Below are positions 8,489 to 20,198 of a stretch of 64,000 nt of DNA, piece by piece. The stretch is taken from positions 310,001-374,000 of the forward strand of contig NZ_MVIV01000002.1 in assembly GCF_002072175.1 (NCBI RefSeq), given 5' to 3'. Position 1 is the stretch's first letter, and each line of letters opens with the position of its first letter. The stretch comes from Actinomyces gaoshouyii (GTDB lineage: Bacteria > Actinomycetota > Actinomycetes > Actinomycetales > Actinomycetaceae). Position numbers and translations under genes: made by a program. The notes under the pieces were generated by a model. The model saw only the letters and a list, made by a program, of their open reading frames with translations, did no database searches and was not told the DNA's origin.

Positions 8489-9622
8489 GTGAAGCTCAGG
8501 GTCGACCGCGATGTCCTCGCGGAGGCTGTCACCTGGACAGCCCGCTCCGTTCCCGCCCGCCCGCCCGTGCCCGTCCTGGCCGGCGTGCGGCTGGAAGCCT
8601 CCGGATCGACACTCGTCCTGGCCTCCTTCGACTATGAGGTCTCCGCCCACTGCGAGGTGCCGGCCGACATCGAGACCGAGGGCGTCGTCCTCGTCTCCGG
8701 CCGCCTACTGGCGGACATCGCCAAGGCCCTGCCCGCCAAGCCGGTCGACCTCGAACTCGAGGGCACCAAGGTGATGGTCACCTGCGGCTCCTCACATTTC
8801 TCCCTAGCCGCCATGGCCGCCGATGACTACCCGGCACTGCCCCCCATGCCCCAGGCCGCTGGCACGATCGACGCTCACGACCTCGCCCAGGCGGTCGCCC
8901 AGGTCTCCATCGCCGCCTCCCGCGACGAGACCCTGCCGCTGCTGACCTCCATCCAGGTCGATGTCCAGGGCGATGCCCTCACCCTCATGGCCACTGACCG
9001 CTACCGGCTCGCCGTGCGCGAGATGACCTGGACGCCGTCGGACTCCTCCTTGGAGACCACCGCCCTGCTCAAGGCGCGCACACTGTCCGACGTGGCCAAG
9101 TCGCTCACCTCCTCCGGAGACGTCACCCTCGCCCTGTCCGACGGCGGCGGGACCTCCTCGGGCCTTATCGGCTTCGAGGCCGGCGGGCGCCGCACCACGT
9201 CCCTGCTCACCGACGGCGACTACCCCCCGGTGCTGCGCCTCTTCCCCGAGCAGACCCTCATCCACGCCACCGTCGGGCGTGAGGAGCTCATGGCCGCGGT
9301 GCGGCGCGTCAGCCTCGTCGCCGAGCGTTCCACCCCGATCCACATGTCGTTCACCCAAGGGACCCTTACGCTCGAGGCCGGTCAGAGCGATGACGCCCAG
9401 GCCTCCGAGAGCATCGTGGCGCACCTGGAGGGCGAGGACATCGCCACCGCCTTCAACCCCGGCTACCTCCTCGACGGCCTCGGGGCCATCTCCGATCCCT
9501 ACGTGCGCCTCGACTTCACCCACGCCTCGAAGCCCGCGGTCCTGACCGGCATGAGCGCGATCGGCGGCGAGGAGGACTCCTCCTTCCGCTACCTCATCAT
9601 GCCGATCCGTTTCGGCGCCTGA
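8489..9622 (+). CDS. dnaN: DNA polymerase III sliding clamp (beta subunit)
   Basis: DnaN forms the ring-shaped dimer that holds DNA polymerase III on DNA. The GTG start at 8489 (protein beginning with VKLRVDRDVLAEAV) fits homologues; the frame stays open further upstream to 8357, but that part is not clamp-like. AGGGGG lies 5 nt before the start. The 377-residue product has three clamp repeats, with typical segments VPVLAGVRLEA, TLPLLTSIQV and the C-terminal end RYLIMPIRF. TACACT at 8443-8448 is a possible -10. recF follows after 49 bp. Confidence 0.97.
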   Translation: MKLRVDRDVLAEAVTWTARSVPARPPVPVLAGVRLEASGSTLVLASFDYEVSAHCEVPADIETEGVVLVSGRLLADIAKALPAKPVDLELEGTKVMVTCGSSHFSLAAMAADDYPALPPMPQAAGTIDAHDLAQAVAQVSIAASRDETLPLLTSIQVDVQGDALTLMATDRYRLAVREMTWTPSDSSLETTALLKARTLSDVAKSLTSSGDVTLALSDGGGTSSGLIGFEAGGRRTTSLLTDGDYPPVLRLFPEQTLIHATVGREELMAAVRRVSLVAERSTPIHMSFTQGTLTLEAGQSDDAQASESIVAHLEGEDIATAFNPGYLLDGLGAISDPYVRLDFTHASKPAVLTGMSAIGGEEDSSFRYLIMPIRFGA

Positions 9623-9671
9623 CCCGGCGCGAGGCCCCAACAACGTTCTCGCGCCGTCCTCGCGCACCGCT

Positions 9672-10895
9672 GTGTACGTCTCCGACCTGGCACTCGACGA
9701 CTTCAGGTCCTATCGGCACCTCGTGGTGGGCCTGGAACCGGGCATCAGCGCGTTCATCGGCCCCAACGGGCAGGGCAAGACCAACCTCGTCGAGGCGATC
9801 GCCTACCTGTCCACGCTGAGCAGCCATCGCGTGGGCGCTGATCGGGCCCTCGTGCGGCGCGCGGATGACGGCGAGCAGCCCGGTGGCGCCGTCGTGCGGG
9901 CCAAGGTGGTCCACGGCGAGCGCCCCAGCGTCATCGAGATCGAGATCATCGCGGGCAGGGCCAACCGCGCCCGCCTCAATCGCGGTGCCTGCCGGCCGCG
10001 GGACCTCGCCGGGATACTGCGCACCGTCGTCTTCGCGCCCGAGGACCTCGCCCTCGTGCGCGACGAGCCCGGGGTGCGACGCCGCTTCCTCGACGATCTC
10101 GCCGTCATGCTGCGCCCCGCCCTCGCCGGGGTGCGCCTCGAGCACGACAAGATCCTCGCCCAGCGCGCGAGCCTCCTGCGCTCGGCGCGCGCCCACCGGG
10201 GCCGGGGCGCCTCCTCCTCCATCGAATCGATGATGTCCACCCTGGAGGTCTGGGACGCCCAGCTCGCCGCCGCTGCTTCACGGCTCATCGCCGCGCGCAT
10301 CGAGGTGGTCCAGCGCCTGCGTCCCTGGGTCGAGTCCTGTTATGAGGCCGTCTCCGACAATCAGTCCGAGGCGCGCCTCGCGTACCGCTCCAGCCTCCTG
10401 GCCCATGAGGGCGCCATCGACCCCGAGCCCGGACCGGCGTGGGAGGAGGCGCTGACCGCCGAGAGCGGACTCGCCGATGCCGCGGCGGTGTCCGCCCGTC
10501 TGGAGTCGGCGATGGGCGGGCTCCACGCCCGTGAGATCGAGCGCGGCGCCAACCTCGTGGGCGCCCACCGCGACGACCTCTCCCTCTTCTTGGGCTCCCT
10601 GCCCGCCAAGGGCTTCGCCTCCCACGGCGAGCAATGGTCGCTGGCGCTGGCACTGCGCCTGGCTTCCTACGAGATGCTCCGGCACGACGTCGATGCCTAC
10701 GGGGGCGACGGCGAGCCGGTCCTCATCCTCGACGATGTGTTCGCCTCACTCGATGACGGGCGCCGCGCCGCCCTGGCCGCCATGGTGGCCGGCGCTCAGC
10801 AGGTGCTGGTCACGGCCGCCGTCGACGCCGACGTGCCGGAGGGCCTGGCCGGAGTGCGATTCCGCGTGGCTGGATCGGAGGTGACCCGTGACTGA
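9672..10895 (+). CDS. recF: DNA replication and repair protein RecF
   Basis: RecF is an SMC-like ATPase that helps load RecA at single-strand gaps. The 407-residue protein starts at GTG 9672 and shows YVSDLALDDFRSY, the Walker A GPNGQGKTNLVEAI (about 33-46) and, near the C-terminus, the ABC signature and Walker B region PVLILDDVFASLDDGRR. Its 3' end overlaps the dciA-like gene by 8 bp, so the pair is probably translationally coupled. Confidence 0.96.
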   Translation: MYVSDLALDDFRSYRHLVVGLEPGISAFIGPNGQGKTNLVEAIAYLSTLSSHRVGADRALVRRADDGEQPGGAVVRAKVVHGERPSVIEIEIIAGRANRARLNRGACRPRDLAGILRTVVFAPEDLALVRDEPGVRRRFLDDLAVMLRPALAGVRLEHDKILAQRASLLRSARAHRGRGASSSIESMMSTLEVWDAQLAAAASRLIAARIEVVQRLRPWVESCYEAVSDNQSEARLAYRSSLLAHEGAIDPEPGPAWEEALTAESGLADAAAVSARLESAMGGLHAREIERGANLVGAHRDDLSLFLGSLPAKGFASHGEQWSLALALRLASYEMLRHDVDAYGGDGEPVLILDDVFASLDDGRRAALAAMVAGAQQVLVTAAVDADVPEGLAGVRFRVAGSEVTRD

Positions 10896-11559
10896 GCCCG
10901 CACGGGAGGCCGGAAACCAGGACGGACACCACCTCGGGGGAAGCGGGACCGGCTCCGCCGGGGACGGCGCGAGCCTCGCCTCGCGAGCCCTGTCCCGCGT
11001 GCGGGCCTCCGCATTCGAGCGCGGCCAGATGCGCGCCCCTGCGCGCTCCAGCGGGCGCGCGGGGGCGGATGATCCTGCGCCGTGGGACGCTCCCCGGCAC
11101 CGCGTCGGCATCGACGGTGGCCGGGGCGGTGATCCCGGGAGCGAGGACTGGACGAATCGCGCGCCCGGGTTGGCCGCCGATCGCGGCCGTCCCGGCCCCA
11201 GCCGTTTCGACCCGCGAACCGCGAAGAAAGACCTCGCCCGCATGGTCGAACGCAAGGGGTGGGCGGGGATGCTCGCAGTGGCCGGCATCGCCGCCCGCTG
11301 GGAGGAGATCGTCGGCCGGTCCATCGCCGAGCACTCGCGCGTGGAGTCCTTTGAACCCGGCAGGATCACCATCAGGGCCTCATCCTCCAGCTGGGCGCAG
11401 CAGTTGCGGCTCATGATGCCCACGATCGCGCGGCGCATCAGTGAGGAGGCGGGTGGCGCTGCCGTCGATGTCCACGTGCTGGGGCCGGCCGGACCCACCT
11501 GGCGCCATGGCCGCTTCCCCGTGCGGGGCGGGCGCGGTCCCCGTGATACCTACGGATGA
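10888..11559 (+). CDS. DciA-like protein (DUF721)
   Basis: This 223-residue protein has a disordered, Gly/Arg-rich first half and a C-terminal DUF721 domain (about 110-215), with segments WEEIVGRSIAEHSRVESFEP and SSSWAQQLRLMMP. DUF721 proteins include DciA, the helicase operator that supports DnaB loading in most bacteria lacking DnaC. The position between recF and gyrB is the standard one for the actinobacterial family (often labelled DciA family protein). Family is clear from sequence; the helicase role is by homology. Confidence 0.87.
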   Translation: MTEPAREAGNQDGHHLGGSGTGSAGDGASLASRALSRVRASAFERGQMRAPARSSGRAGADDPAPWDAPRHRVGIDGGRGGDPGSEDWTNRAPGLAADRGRPGPSRFDPRTAKKDLARMVERKGWAGMLAVAGIAARWEEIVGRSIAEHSRVESFEPGRITIRASSSSWAQQLRLMMPTIARRISEEAGGAAVDVHVLGPAGPTWRHGRFPVRGGRGPRDTYG

Positions 11560-14027
<2,468 letters not shown>

Positions 14028-14118
14028 TCGCCGCGGCCGGCGCCCCGCGCGCCGCCGTCGGCCCCACGCCACCGCCCGGCAGGGCACTCAAGGCACTGAA
14101 GGACACTGAAGGATCCAC

Positions 14119-16686
14119 GTGAGCGACGAGACCACCACCCCCACCGACGTCCGCGGGCACGACCGCATCCAGCCGGTCGACCTCCAGATGGAGATGCAGC
14201 GCTCCTACCTGGACTATGCGATGAGCGTCATCGTCGGGCGCGCCCTGCCGGATGTGCGCGACGGCCTCAAGCCCGTCCACCGCCGCGTCCTGTACGCCAT
14301 GTACGACGGCGGCTACCGACCCAACTCCTCCTTCTCCAAGTCCTCCCGCGTGGTGGGCGAGGTGATGGGGAACTACCACCCCCACGGTGACGCCGCCATC
14401 TACGACGCCCTCGCGCGCCTCGTGCAGTGGTGGTCCCTGCGCTACCCGCTTGTGGCCGGGCAGGGTAACTTCGGCACCCCCGGCAACCTGGGGCCGGCAG
14501 CTCCCAGGTACACCGAGTGCAAGATGGCCCCGCTGGCCATGGAGATGGTCCGGGACATCGACGAGGAGAGCGTCGACTTCCAGGACAACTACGACGGTAG
14601 GAACCAGGAGCCGGTCATCCTGCCGGCCCGATTCCCCAACCTGCTCGTCAATGGCTCCGAGGGCATCGCGGTGGGCATGGCCACCCGCATCCCCCCGCAC
14701 AACCTGCGCGAGGTCGCCCGCGGCGTCCAGTGGTTCCTCGACCACCCCGACGCCACTCGAGAGGAGCTCCTCGAGGCTCTTCTCGAGATCATCCCCGGTC
14801 CCGACTTCCCCACGGGCGCCACCATCCTGGGCCGGCGCGGCATCGAGGACGCCTACCGCACCGGGCGCGGCTCCATCACCCAGCGGGCCGTCGTCAACGT
14901 CGAGGAGATCCAGGGCCGCCAGTGCCTCGTCGTCACCGAGCTGCCCTACCAGGTCAACCCCGACAACCTCGCTGACAAGATCGCCCAGCTCGTGCGCGAC
15001 GGGCAGGTCGGCGGGATCGCCGACATCCGCGACGAGACCTCCGGACGCACCGGTCAGCGCCTCGTCATCGTCCTCAAGCGCGACGCCGTCGCCAAAGTGG
15101 TCCTCAACAACCTCTACAAGCGCACCCCGCTGCAGGACAACTTCCCCGCCAACATGCTCGCCCTGGTGGACGGGGTGCCCCGCACGCTCAGCATCGACGG
15201 CTTTGTGCGCCACTGGGTGGACCACCAGATCGACGTCATCGTTCGACGCTCCCGCTACCGCCTGCGCAAGGCCGAGGAGCGCCTCCACATCCTGGAGGGC
15301 CTGCTCAAGGCCATCGACGCCCTCGACGCCGTCATCGCCCTCATCCGGCGCTCGCCGACAACCGAGGAGGCCCGCACCGGCCTCATGGGGCTGCTCGGCG
15401 TCGATGAGGCCCAGGCCGAGGCGATCCTGTCCCTCCAGTTGCGCCGCCTGGCCGCCCTGGAGCGCCTCAAGATCCAGACCGAGGCCGAGGACCTGCAGGC
15501 CAAGGTCGCCGATCTGCGCGACATCATCGCCTCCCCGCAGCGCCAGCGCGACATCGTCTCCAACGAGCTCGCGGAGATCGTCGACAAGTTCGGCGACGAG
15601 CGCCGCACGAGGATCGTCCCCTTCGACGGCGAGATGAGCATGGAGGACCTCATCCCCGAGGAGGACGTCGTCGTCACCATCACCCGCTCCGGCTACGCCA
15701 AGCGCACCCGCACCGACGCCTACCGCTCCCAGCACCGCGGCGGCAAGGGCGTGCGCGGCGCCGCCCTGCGCGAGGACGACGTCGTCCAGCACTTCGGGGT
15801 GACCACCACGCACCGCTGGCTGCTGTTCTTCACCAACCTCGGCCGGGTCTACCGCGCCAAGGCCTACGAGCTGCCCGAGGGCGGGCGCGACTCCAAGGGC
15901 CAGCACGTGGCCAACCTGCTCGCCTTCCAGCCGGGCGAGGAGATCGCCCAGGTCATGGAGCTCGGCGCCTACGACCAGGCCGACTACCTCGTGCTGGCCA
16001 CGCGCCGCGGCCTGGTGAAGAAGACCCGCCTGTCCGAGTACGACTCCAACCGCTCGGGCGGCATCATCGCCATCAACCTGCGCGATGACGAGGACGGCAA
16101 CCCCGATGAGCTCATCTCCGCCTCGCTCCTGTCGGCCGGCCAGGACCTACTGCTCGTCTCTCGCCACGGCCAGTCCCTGCGCTTCCACGCCGATGACTCC
16201 ACCCTGCGCCCCACTGGGCGCGCCACGAGCGGCGTAACAGGGATGCGCTTCCGGGAGGGGGACTGTCTGCTCGCCATGGGCGTCATCGACCCCTCCTGGG
16301 AGAACGCCGACCTGTTCGTCGTCACCGAGGGCGGCTTCGCCAAGCGCACGAACGTGCGCGAATACCCGGTCAAGGGGCGCGGCGGTCTGGGTGTCAAGGT
16401 CGCCAATCTCGTCGAGGAGCGCGGCGACCTCGTGGGCGCGCTCGTCACCGTTCCCACCGATGAGGTGATGTGCATCATGGCCTCTGGCAAGGTGGTTCGC
16501 TCCGCCATCGCCGAGGTCTCCGTGACCGGCCGCGCCACACAGGGCGTGACCTTCGCGAAGCCGGACGACGGCGATCGCATTATCGCGGTGGCCCGCAATG
16601 CCGAGCACGACCTCGATGCCGATGACTCTGCACAGGCCCCCGCCGACGCGGTAGCGTTGAGCGAGGACGAGAGTGAGGACCAATGA
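14119..16686 (+). CDS. gyrA: DNA gyrase subunit A
   Basis: GyrA cuts and rejoins DNA and wraps it through its C-terminal beta-pinwheel. The 855-residue protein starts at GTG 14119. The catalytic tyrosine is in GPAAPRYTE (about 129), and the GyrA box region [10 protein letters not shown] is at about 539. The C-terminal domain shows the repeating blades with TRRGLVKKT and [10 protein letters not shown], ending in an acidic tail. In the quinolone-binding region the order is [12 protein letters not shown], giving Ala92 where E. coli has Ser83; the Asp87 equivalent is kept (Asp96). Its end overlaps the DUF3566 gene by 4 bp. Confidence 0.97.
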   Translation: MSDETTTPTDVRGHDRIQPVDLQMEMQRSYLDYAMSVIVGRALPDVRDGLKPVHRRVLYAMYDGGYRPNSSFSKSSRVVGEVMGNYHPHGDAAIYDALARLVQWWSLRYPLVAGQGNFGTPGNLGPAAPRYTECKMAPLAMEMVRDIDEESVDFQDNYDGRNQEPVILPARFPNLLVNGSEGIAVGMATRIPPHNLREVARGVQWFLDHPDATREELLEALLEIIPGPDFPTGATILGRRGIEDAYRTGRGSITQRAVVNVEEIQGRQCLVVTELPYQVNPDNLADKIAQLVRDGQVGGIADIRDETSGRTGQRLVIVLKRDAVAKVVLNNLYKRTPLQDNFPANMLALVDGVPRTLSIDGFVRHWVDHQIDVIVRRSRYRLRKAEERLHILEGLLKAIDALDAVIALIRRSPTTEEARTGLMGLLGVDEAQAEAILSLQLRRLAALERLKIQTEAEDLQAKVADLRDIIASPQRQRDIVSNELAEIVDKFGDERRTRIVPFDGEMSMEDLIPEEDVVVTITRSGYAKRTRTDAYRSQHRGGKGVRGAALREDDVVQHFGVTTTHRWLLFFTNLGRVYRAKAYELPEGGRDSKGQHVANLLAFQPGEEIAQVMELGAYDQADYLVLATRRGLVKKTRLSEYDSNRSGGIIAINLRDDEDGNPDELISASLLSAGQDLLLVSRHGQSLRFHADDSTLRPTGRATSGVTGMRFREGDCLLAMGVIDPSWENADLFVVTEGGFAKRTNVREYPVKGRGGLGVKVANLVEERGDLVGALVTVPTDEVMCIMASGKVVRSAIAEVSVTGRATQGVTFAKPDDGDRIIAVARNAEHDLDADDSAQAPADAVALSEDESEDQ

Positions 16687-17159
16687 GCCAGCCCGACGCC
16701 GCCCAGCCCATGAACGCATCCATCACAACGAACCCGCCCGCGGCCGGCGCGGCTGGCACCGGCAAGGGCGCCAAGCAGCCCGCGCTCGGCAGCCCCCGCC
16801 GCGTGCGGCTCGTGATCAATCGAGTCGACCCCTGGTCCGTTCTCAAGGTGTCCCTGCTGCTCAACGTGGCGATCGGCATCATGATGGTGGTCGGCGCGGC
16901 CATCGTGTGGTTCATGCTCGACTCGCTGCACGTGTTCTCCCAGATCCAGGACCTCGTGGGCTCCGTCGTCGAGACGCAGTCCAATGCCTTCACCGGCGTC
17001 GTGGAGTACATGAAGTTCTCCCGGGCCATTTCGATGTCCACGATCATCGCGGTCGTCAACCTCATCCTGAGCACCGCCCTGTGCACGCTTGCGGCCCTCA
17101 TCTATAACGTCATCGCCTCTCTCGTGGGAGGGATTCATCTCACACTGGCGGATGACTGA
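16683..17159 (+). CDS. DUF3566 membrane protein
   Basis: The 158-residue protein has a disordered N-terminus, then the family motif [17 protein letters not shown] (about 41-57) and two membrane helices (about 58-80 and 120-148). It ends with a short cytoplasmic tail. DUF3566 proteins lie directly after gyrA in most actinobacteria; their function is not established. The ATGA overlap with gyrA shows translational coupling. Confidence 0.93.
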   Translation: MSQPDAAQPMNASITTNPPAAGAAGTGKGAKQPALGSPRRVRLVINRVDPWSVLKVSLLLNVAIGIMMVVGAAIVWFMLDSLHVFSQIQDLVGSVVETQSNAFTGVVEYMKFSRAISMSTIIAVVNLILSTALCTLAALIYNVIASLVGGIHLTLADD

Positions 17160-17164
17160 CCGAT

Positions 17165-17192
17165 TTGGTCCTCCCAGACCCGATGAGATAAT
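17165..17192 (+). promoter_or_regulatory. Likely promoter of tRNA-Ile
   Basis: TTGGTC (17165-17170) and GATAAT (17187-17192) are 16 bp apart and lie 15 nt before the tRNA. The stretch is AT-rich for this genome. Transcription may continue through the small gene at 17315 to tRNA-Ala. Confidence 0.5.
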
Positions 17193-17207
17193 CTCGTCCG
17201 GTCTCAA

Positions 17208-17281
17208 GGGCCTATAGCTCAGTTGGTTAGAGCGCATCCCTGATAAGGATGAGGTCGCTGGTTCGAGTCCAGCTAGGCCCA
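17208..17281 (+). tRNA. tRNA-Ile (GAT)
   Basis: The 74-nt sequence folds as a cloverleaf. The acceptor GGGCCTA pairs with TAGGCCC, the D loop has AGCTCAGTTGGTTAGAGC, and the anticodon stem CATCC/GGATG encloses CTGATAA (anticodon GAT). The T arm has GGTTCGAGTCC. The CCA end is not encoded beyond the discriminator A. Confidence 0.97.
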
Positions 17282-17314
17282 CGGCACCGCAGCGCGACGG
17301 CGAGGAGGCTCCAC

Positions 17315-17455
17315 ATGAGGAACCGGACGGCCCTGACCGCTGCGGTTTTCTCGTGCATGGGCGCGATCGCCTACGCGGCCTGGCTCACGTACGAGGCCGC
17401 TCGCAAGGAGCAGACCGCCTGGGTCGAGGTCACGGACCCGGTCGAGGAGATCTGA
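17315..17455 (+). CDS. Small membrane protein, DLW-39-like
   Basis: A 46-residue protein starts at ATG 17315 with GAGGAGG 6 nt upstream. It has one hydrophobic helix (about 6-26) and a polar end, EQTAWVEVTDPVEEI. Actinobacteria carry a short protein of this design (DLW-39 family, ending in a DLWAEATDPV-like motif) between tRNA-Ile and tRNA-Ala; here the W-x-E-x-TDPV core is kept. The function is unknown. Confidence 0.75.
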   Translation: MRNRTALTAAVFSCMGAIAYAAWLTYEAARKEQTAWVEVTDPVEEI

Positions 17456-17466
17456 CCCTTCCCCGA

Positions 17467-17539
17467 GGGGCCATGGCGCAATTGGTAGCGCACCTGCTTT
17501 GCAAGCAGGGGGTTACGGGTTCGAGTCCCGTTGGCTCCA
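17467..17539 (+). tRNA. tRNA-Ala (TGC)
   Basis: The 73-nt cloverleaf has acceptor GGGGCCA paired with TGGCTCC (one G-T pair). The D arm contains GCGCAATTGGTAGCGC. The anticodon stem CCTGC/GCAGG encloses TTTGCAA (anticodon TGC), and the T arm has GGGTTCGAGTCCC. Confidence 0.97.
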
Positions 17540-18010
17540 CTCCTGTCGTCCGCGATGGCGCGGCGCGCCGGGTCCTCCAGCAGGCGATGGCTGGTTCAGC
17601 GACTCCCGCCGGGACTCCGATGGCCCCGCCGCCCCACCGCGCCCGGAATCCCGCTGACGAATGGGACGTCATGGCATGGGAGGCGACTTCGCTGGACCTG
17701 TTGGAGACGGCGTTGATCGCCCCGTCCCGCAGAGGCGCGATGGCCCGCTGCCGATAGGACACGGCGGCCTCGGGGCGCGCCAGCAGCTCGTGGGCGATCC
17801 GGATGATGACCGGCCGAGGGTGCTTGCCCACAGGCTGCGAAGAGACTCGGCCGCTAGCCCTGTGGAGACCTGTGGACAGTCAAGCGACTGCAATTCCGGG
17901 CTTTCCCCACTTGGGGACAGCTCTGTGGAAAACCACAGCGCTGTTCTTCCACATGGTTATCCCCAGCTGTGGATGAACCACACTGATGTGATTCGTTGGC
18001 GAGAAGTTCC
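17540..18010. other. Intergenic region with a second DnaA-box cluster
   Basis: No convincing gene is present. The first 280 bp are GC-rich and featureless. From 17861 the sequence turns AT-richer and carries six DnaA-box-like 9-mers: TGTGGAGAC (17861-17869), TGTGGACAG (17871-17879), TGTGGAAAA (17924-17932), TCTTCCACA (17945-17953), TTATCCCCA (17958-17966) and TGTGGATGA (17968-17976). The 11-mer ATGTGATTCGT (17986-17996) is identical to 8052-8062 in the dnaA-dnaN interval. This could be an additional DnaA-binding locus or part of a bipartite origin. Confidence 0.7.
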
Positions 18011-18871
18011 TCAGAGGCTCGCCAGGCGCAGCGCCACGAGGCTCACCAGTGCCAGCGCCACGGCGACGGTGCCAGCCGCCGAGAGTGCTCCCCGGCGCTC
18101 GCGGGGCGCCCAGGCGTAGACCGCGGCGACAACGCCTCCGGTAATGAGCCCTCCCAGGTGCCCCTGCCAGGAGATCCCAGCGGCGGTGAAGGAGAAGACC
18201 AGGTTGAGCACGAGGATCCCTACGATGCTCGTGGTGTCCCGTCCGAAGCGCCGCTGGATGACGAACATGGCGGCGAACAGGCCGAAGACCGCACCGGAGG
18301 CTCCCACCGTCGCGGTGCGCCAGTCCGGTGACCCCGGCGAGGACAGCCAGTACACCGCCGTCGATCCGCCCAGGGCGCTCAGCGCCATGAGCGCGCTGTA
18401 GCGCCAGCGGCCGAGCAGGGGCTCAAGGGCCTCGCCCAGCACCCACAGGGCCCACATGTTGAAGGCCAGGTGCATGATCGAGCCGTGCAGGAGAGCGCTG
18501 GTCAGCAGGCGCCACGGCTCAGCGCCCACGAAGGCCGGCACGAGTGCGAGCTCCCTGATCACGTTCAGCCCCATCCCCGTCGAGGCGGGGAGCTTCTGGG
18601 CGATGAAGACAGCGGCGCACACGGCGATGAGCGCCTTGGTGATGAGCGTGGAGCCGTCGGAGAGCCGCCCGCCGAGCGCCGTCGTCGGGACCCGGCGCCC
18701 GGCGCTGGCGCGAGCGGTGCAGTCCACGCAGTGCACGCCGACGGCGCTGGGCACCTGGCAGGTGGGACACACCGGGCGGCCGCAGCGCTGGCAGCGCACA
18801 TAGGCCACCCGATCGGGGTGGCGCGGGCAGACCGGTGCGCCTGGGGTACCCGGGCCGCCCGCCGCCGTCAC
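18011..18871 (-). CDS. Rhomboid-family intramembrane serine protease
   Basis: The 286-residue protein has an N-terminal zinc-finger-like segment with cysteine pairs (CPRHPDRVAYVRCQRCGRPV and CPTC, about 15-40), then six or seven membrane helices. The rhomboid catalytic pair is visible: serine in GASGAVFG (about 192-199) and histidine in WQGHLGGLITGG (about 234-245). HLAFNMWALWVLGE matches the family's conserved helix 2. Rhomboids cleave substrates within the membrane; the substrate here is unknown. Its start overlaps the stop of the cyclophilin gene by 4 bp. Confidence 0.92.
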   Translation of the reverse strand: MTAAGGPGTPGAPVCPRHPDRVAYVRCQRCGRPVCPTCQVPSAVGVHCVDCTARASAGRRVPTTALGGRLSDGSTLITKALIAVCAAVFIAQKLPASTGMGLNVIRELALVPAFVGAEPWRLLTSALLHGSIMHLAFNMWALWVLGEALEPLLGRWRYSALMALSALGGSTAVYWLSSPGSPDWRTATVGASGAVFGLFAAMFVIQRRFGRDTTSIVGILVLNLVFSFTAAGISWQGHLGGLITGGVVAAVYAWAPRERRGALSAAGTVAVALALVSLVALRLASL

Positions 18872-19389
18872 TGGACGACGCTCACCGAGGTGATGGTGAC
18901 GTCCTTGAGGGGACGGTCCGTGCTGTCCGTCGGCGTCGCCGAGATCGCGTCCACCACGGCCTTCGACTCGTCGTCGGCGACGGCTCCGAAGATCGTGTGC
19001 TTGCCGTTCAGCCAGGCCGTGGGAGCGGTGGTGATGAAGAACTGCGAGCCGTTGGTGCCCTTGCCCATGTGACGGCCGGCATTGGCCATGGCCAGGACGT
19101 AGGGGGCGTCGAAGGTGAGACTCGGGTCGATCTCGTCGTCGAAGGTGTAGCCGGGGCCGCCGCGGCCGGTGCCCAGCGGGTCACCGCCCTGGATCATGAA
19201 GTTCGGGATGACCCGGTGGAAGACGACGTTCTCATACAGGGGCGCGTTGGAGCCCTCACCAGTGCGCGGATCCGTCCAGGTCCGCGACCCGGTGGCGAGC
19301 CCGACGAAGTTCTCAACGGTCACGGGCGCCTGCTCCGGGAAGAGGGACAGGCGGATATCTCCGAGGGTGGTGTGAAGAGTCGCTTCCAT
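18868..19389 (-). CDS. ppiA: Peptidyl-prolyl cis-trans isomerase (cyclophilin type)
   Basis: Cyclophilins speed proline isomerisation during protein folding. The 173-residue protein has the family core: FHRVIPNFMIQGGDP (about 57-71), YTFDDE, LAMANAG and NGSQFFITT (about 114-122), covering the whole single domain with no signal peptide, so it is cytoplasmic. A GACGAT hexamer ends 6 nt before the ATG, suggesting a leaderless transcript. The rhomboid gene follows with a 4-bp overlap. Confidence 0.95.
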   Translation of the reverse strand: MEATLHTTLGDIRLSLFPEQAPVTVENFVGLATGSRTWTDPRTGEGSNAPLYENVVFHRVIPNFMIQGGDPLGTGRGGPGYTFDDEIDPSLTFDAPYVLAMANAGRHMGKGTNGSQFFITTAPTAWLNGKHTIFGAVADDESKAVVDAISATPTDSTDRPLKDVTITSVSVVQ

Positions 19390-19586
19390 GGACTCATCGT
19401 CCCATGGGCGGGCGGTCGGGGCTCTCTCCGCTCACGGGTGGCGGGGCGTGTTCACCCCAGGCAAAACGCTGCCATCAAGAGCACCCGCCCGGGCGAGATA
19501 CAGTGCCATCATGGGTCCCAGTTCGCCTCACGCCGCCCTGGCATCCCGCGACACGACCATTTGAACGCCCCCAGGAGGAGAGCGCC

Positions 19587-20069
19587 ATGCCTTGCAAGAC
19601 CGCCGACAAGAGGATCGACTCCGACCACCTCCGTCAGGAGGCCGCCAACCTCGCCGAGGCCATCGCCGAGCGGGCCGAGCGCGCCGCCGAGTGGGCCGCC
19701 CCGCGCGTCGCGCGCGCCGGGGAGAATGTCTCGCGCGCGGCCAAGGAGGCGCAGACGCGCATCGAGCCCGCTTACAGCGAGGCCCGCGCCCGCGTCGTCG
19801 ACGACTACCTGCCGCGCGCCCAGCGCGCCGCCGAGGCCGCCCGCGCCGCGATCGCCGAGGCCCCGGCGCCCGTCGTCGCCCCCAAGAAGCGCCGCTGCCG
19901 CCGCGGCCTCAAGGTTCTCACCTGGACCACCGTGGTCACCGCCGCCGCCGGTGCCGCCTACATCGCCTGGCGCCGCAGCCAGCCCGTCGAGGACCCGTGG
20001 GCCGAGGAGTACTGGGCCGACTCCACCGAGGAGGGCGCCGAGGCCATTGAAGAGCCCACCGGGGCCTGA
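19587..20069 (+). CDS. Helical protein with one C-terminal membrane segment
   Basis: The ATG at 19587 has AGGAGGAG about 7 nt upstream and gives 160 residues. Residues 10-95 are long amphipathic helices rich in Ala, Glu and Arg. A basic patch KKRRCRRGLK and one membrane helix (about 110-130) follow, and the tail is acidic (DPWAEEYWADSTEEGAEAIE). The design resembles DUF5324-type proteins next to cyclophilin genes in Streptomyces, but I cannot confirm the family. Function unknown. Confidence 0.75.
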   Translation: MPCKTADKRIDSDHLRQEAANLAEAIAERAERAAEWAAPRVARAGENVSRAAKEAQTRIEPAYSEARARVVDDYLPRAQRAAEAARAAIAEAPAPVVAPKKRRCRRGLKVLTWTTVVTAAAGAAYIAWRRSQPVEDPWAEEYWADSTEEGAEAIEEPTGA

Positions 20070-20103
20070 GCCCACCGGCTGATCGCGCCCGTGACCGCAT
20101 GAC

Positions 20104-20140
20104 GACGGCGCCCCCGACCTGACATGGTGGGGGCGCCGTC
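20104..20140. terminator. Hairpin terminator between convergent genes
   Basis: A perfect 12-bp inverted repeat (GACGGCGCCCCC / GGGGGCGCCGTC) surrounds a 13-nt loop that can pair further (ACC/GGT). It lies between the 3' ends of the gene at 19587 and crgA, so it may serve both strands. Confidence 0.75.
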
Positions 20141-20198
20141 ATCGATCATCGCCCGGGTGCGGTGCTGGCCGCAGGGTCGGCGAGGCCCTCGCGGGGGT

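Noticed and set aside
17430-17831. 133-codon minus-strand frame spanning tRNA-Ala
   Set aside because: It crosses the tRNA gene in antisense and has no recognisable domain; a decayed integrase fragment next to the tRNA was considered, but no integrase motif or attachment repeat is visible.
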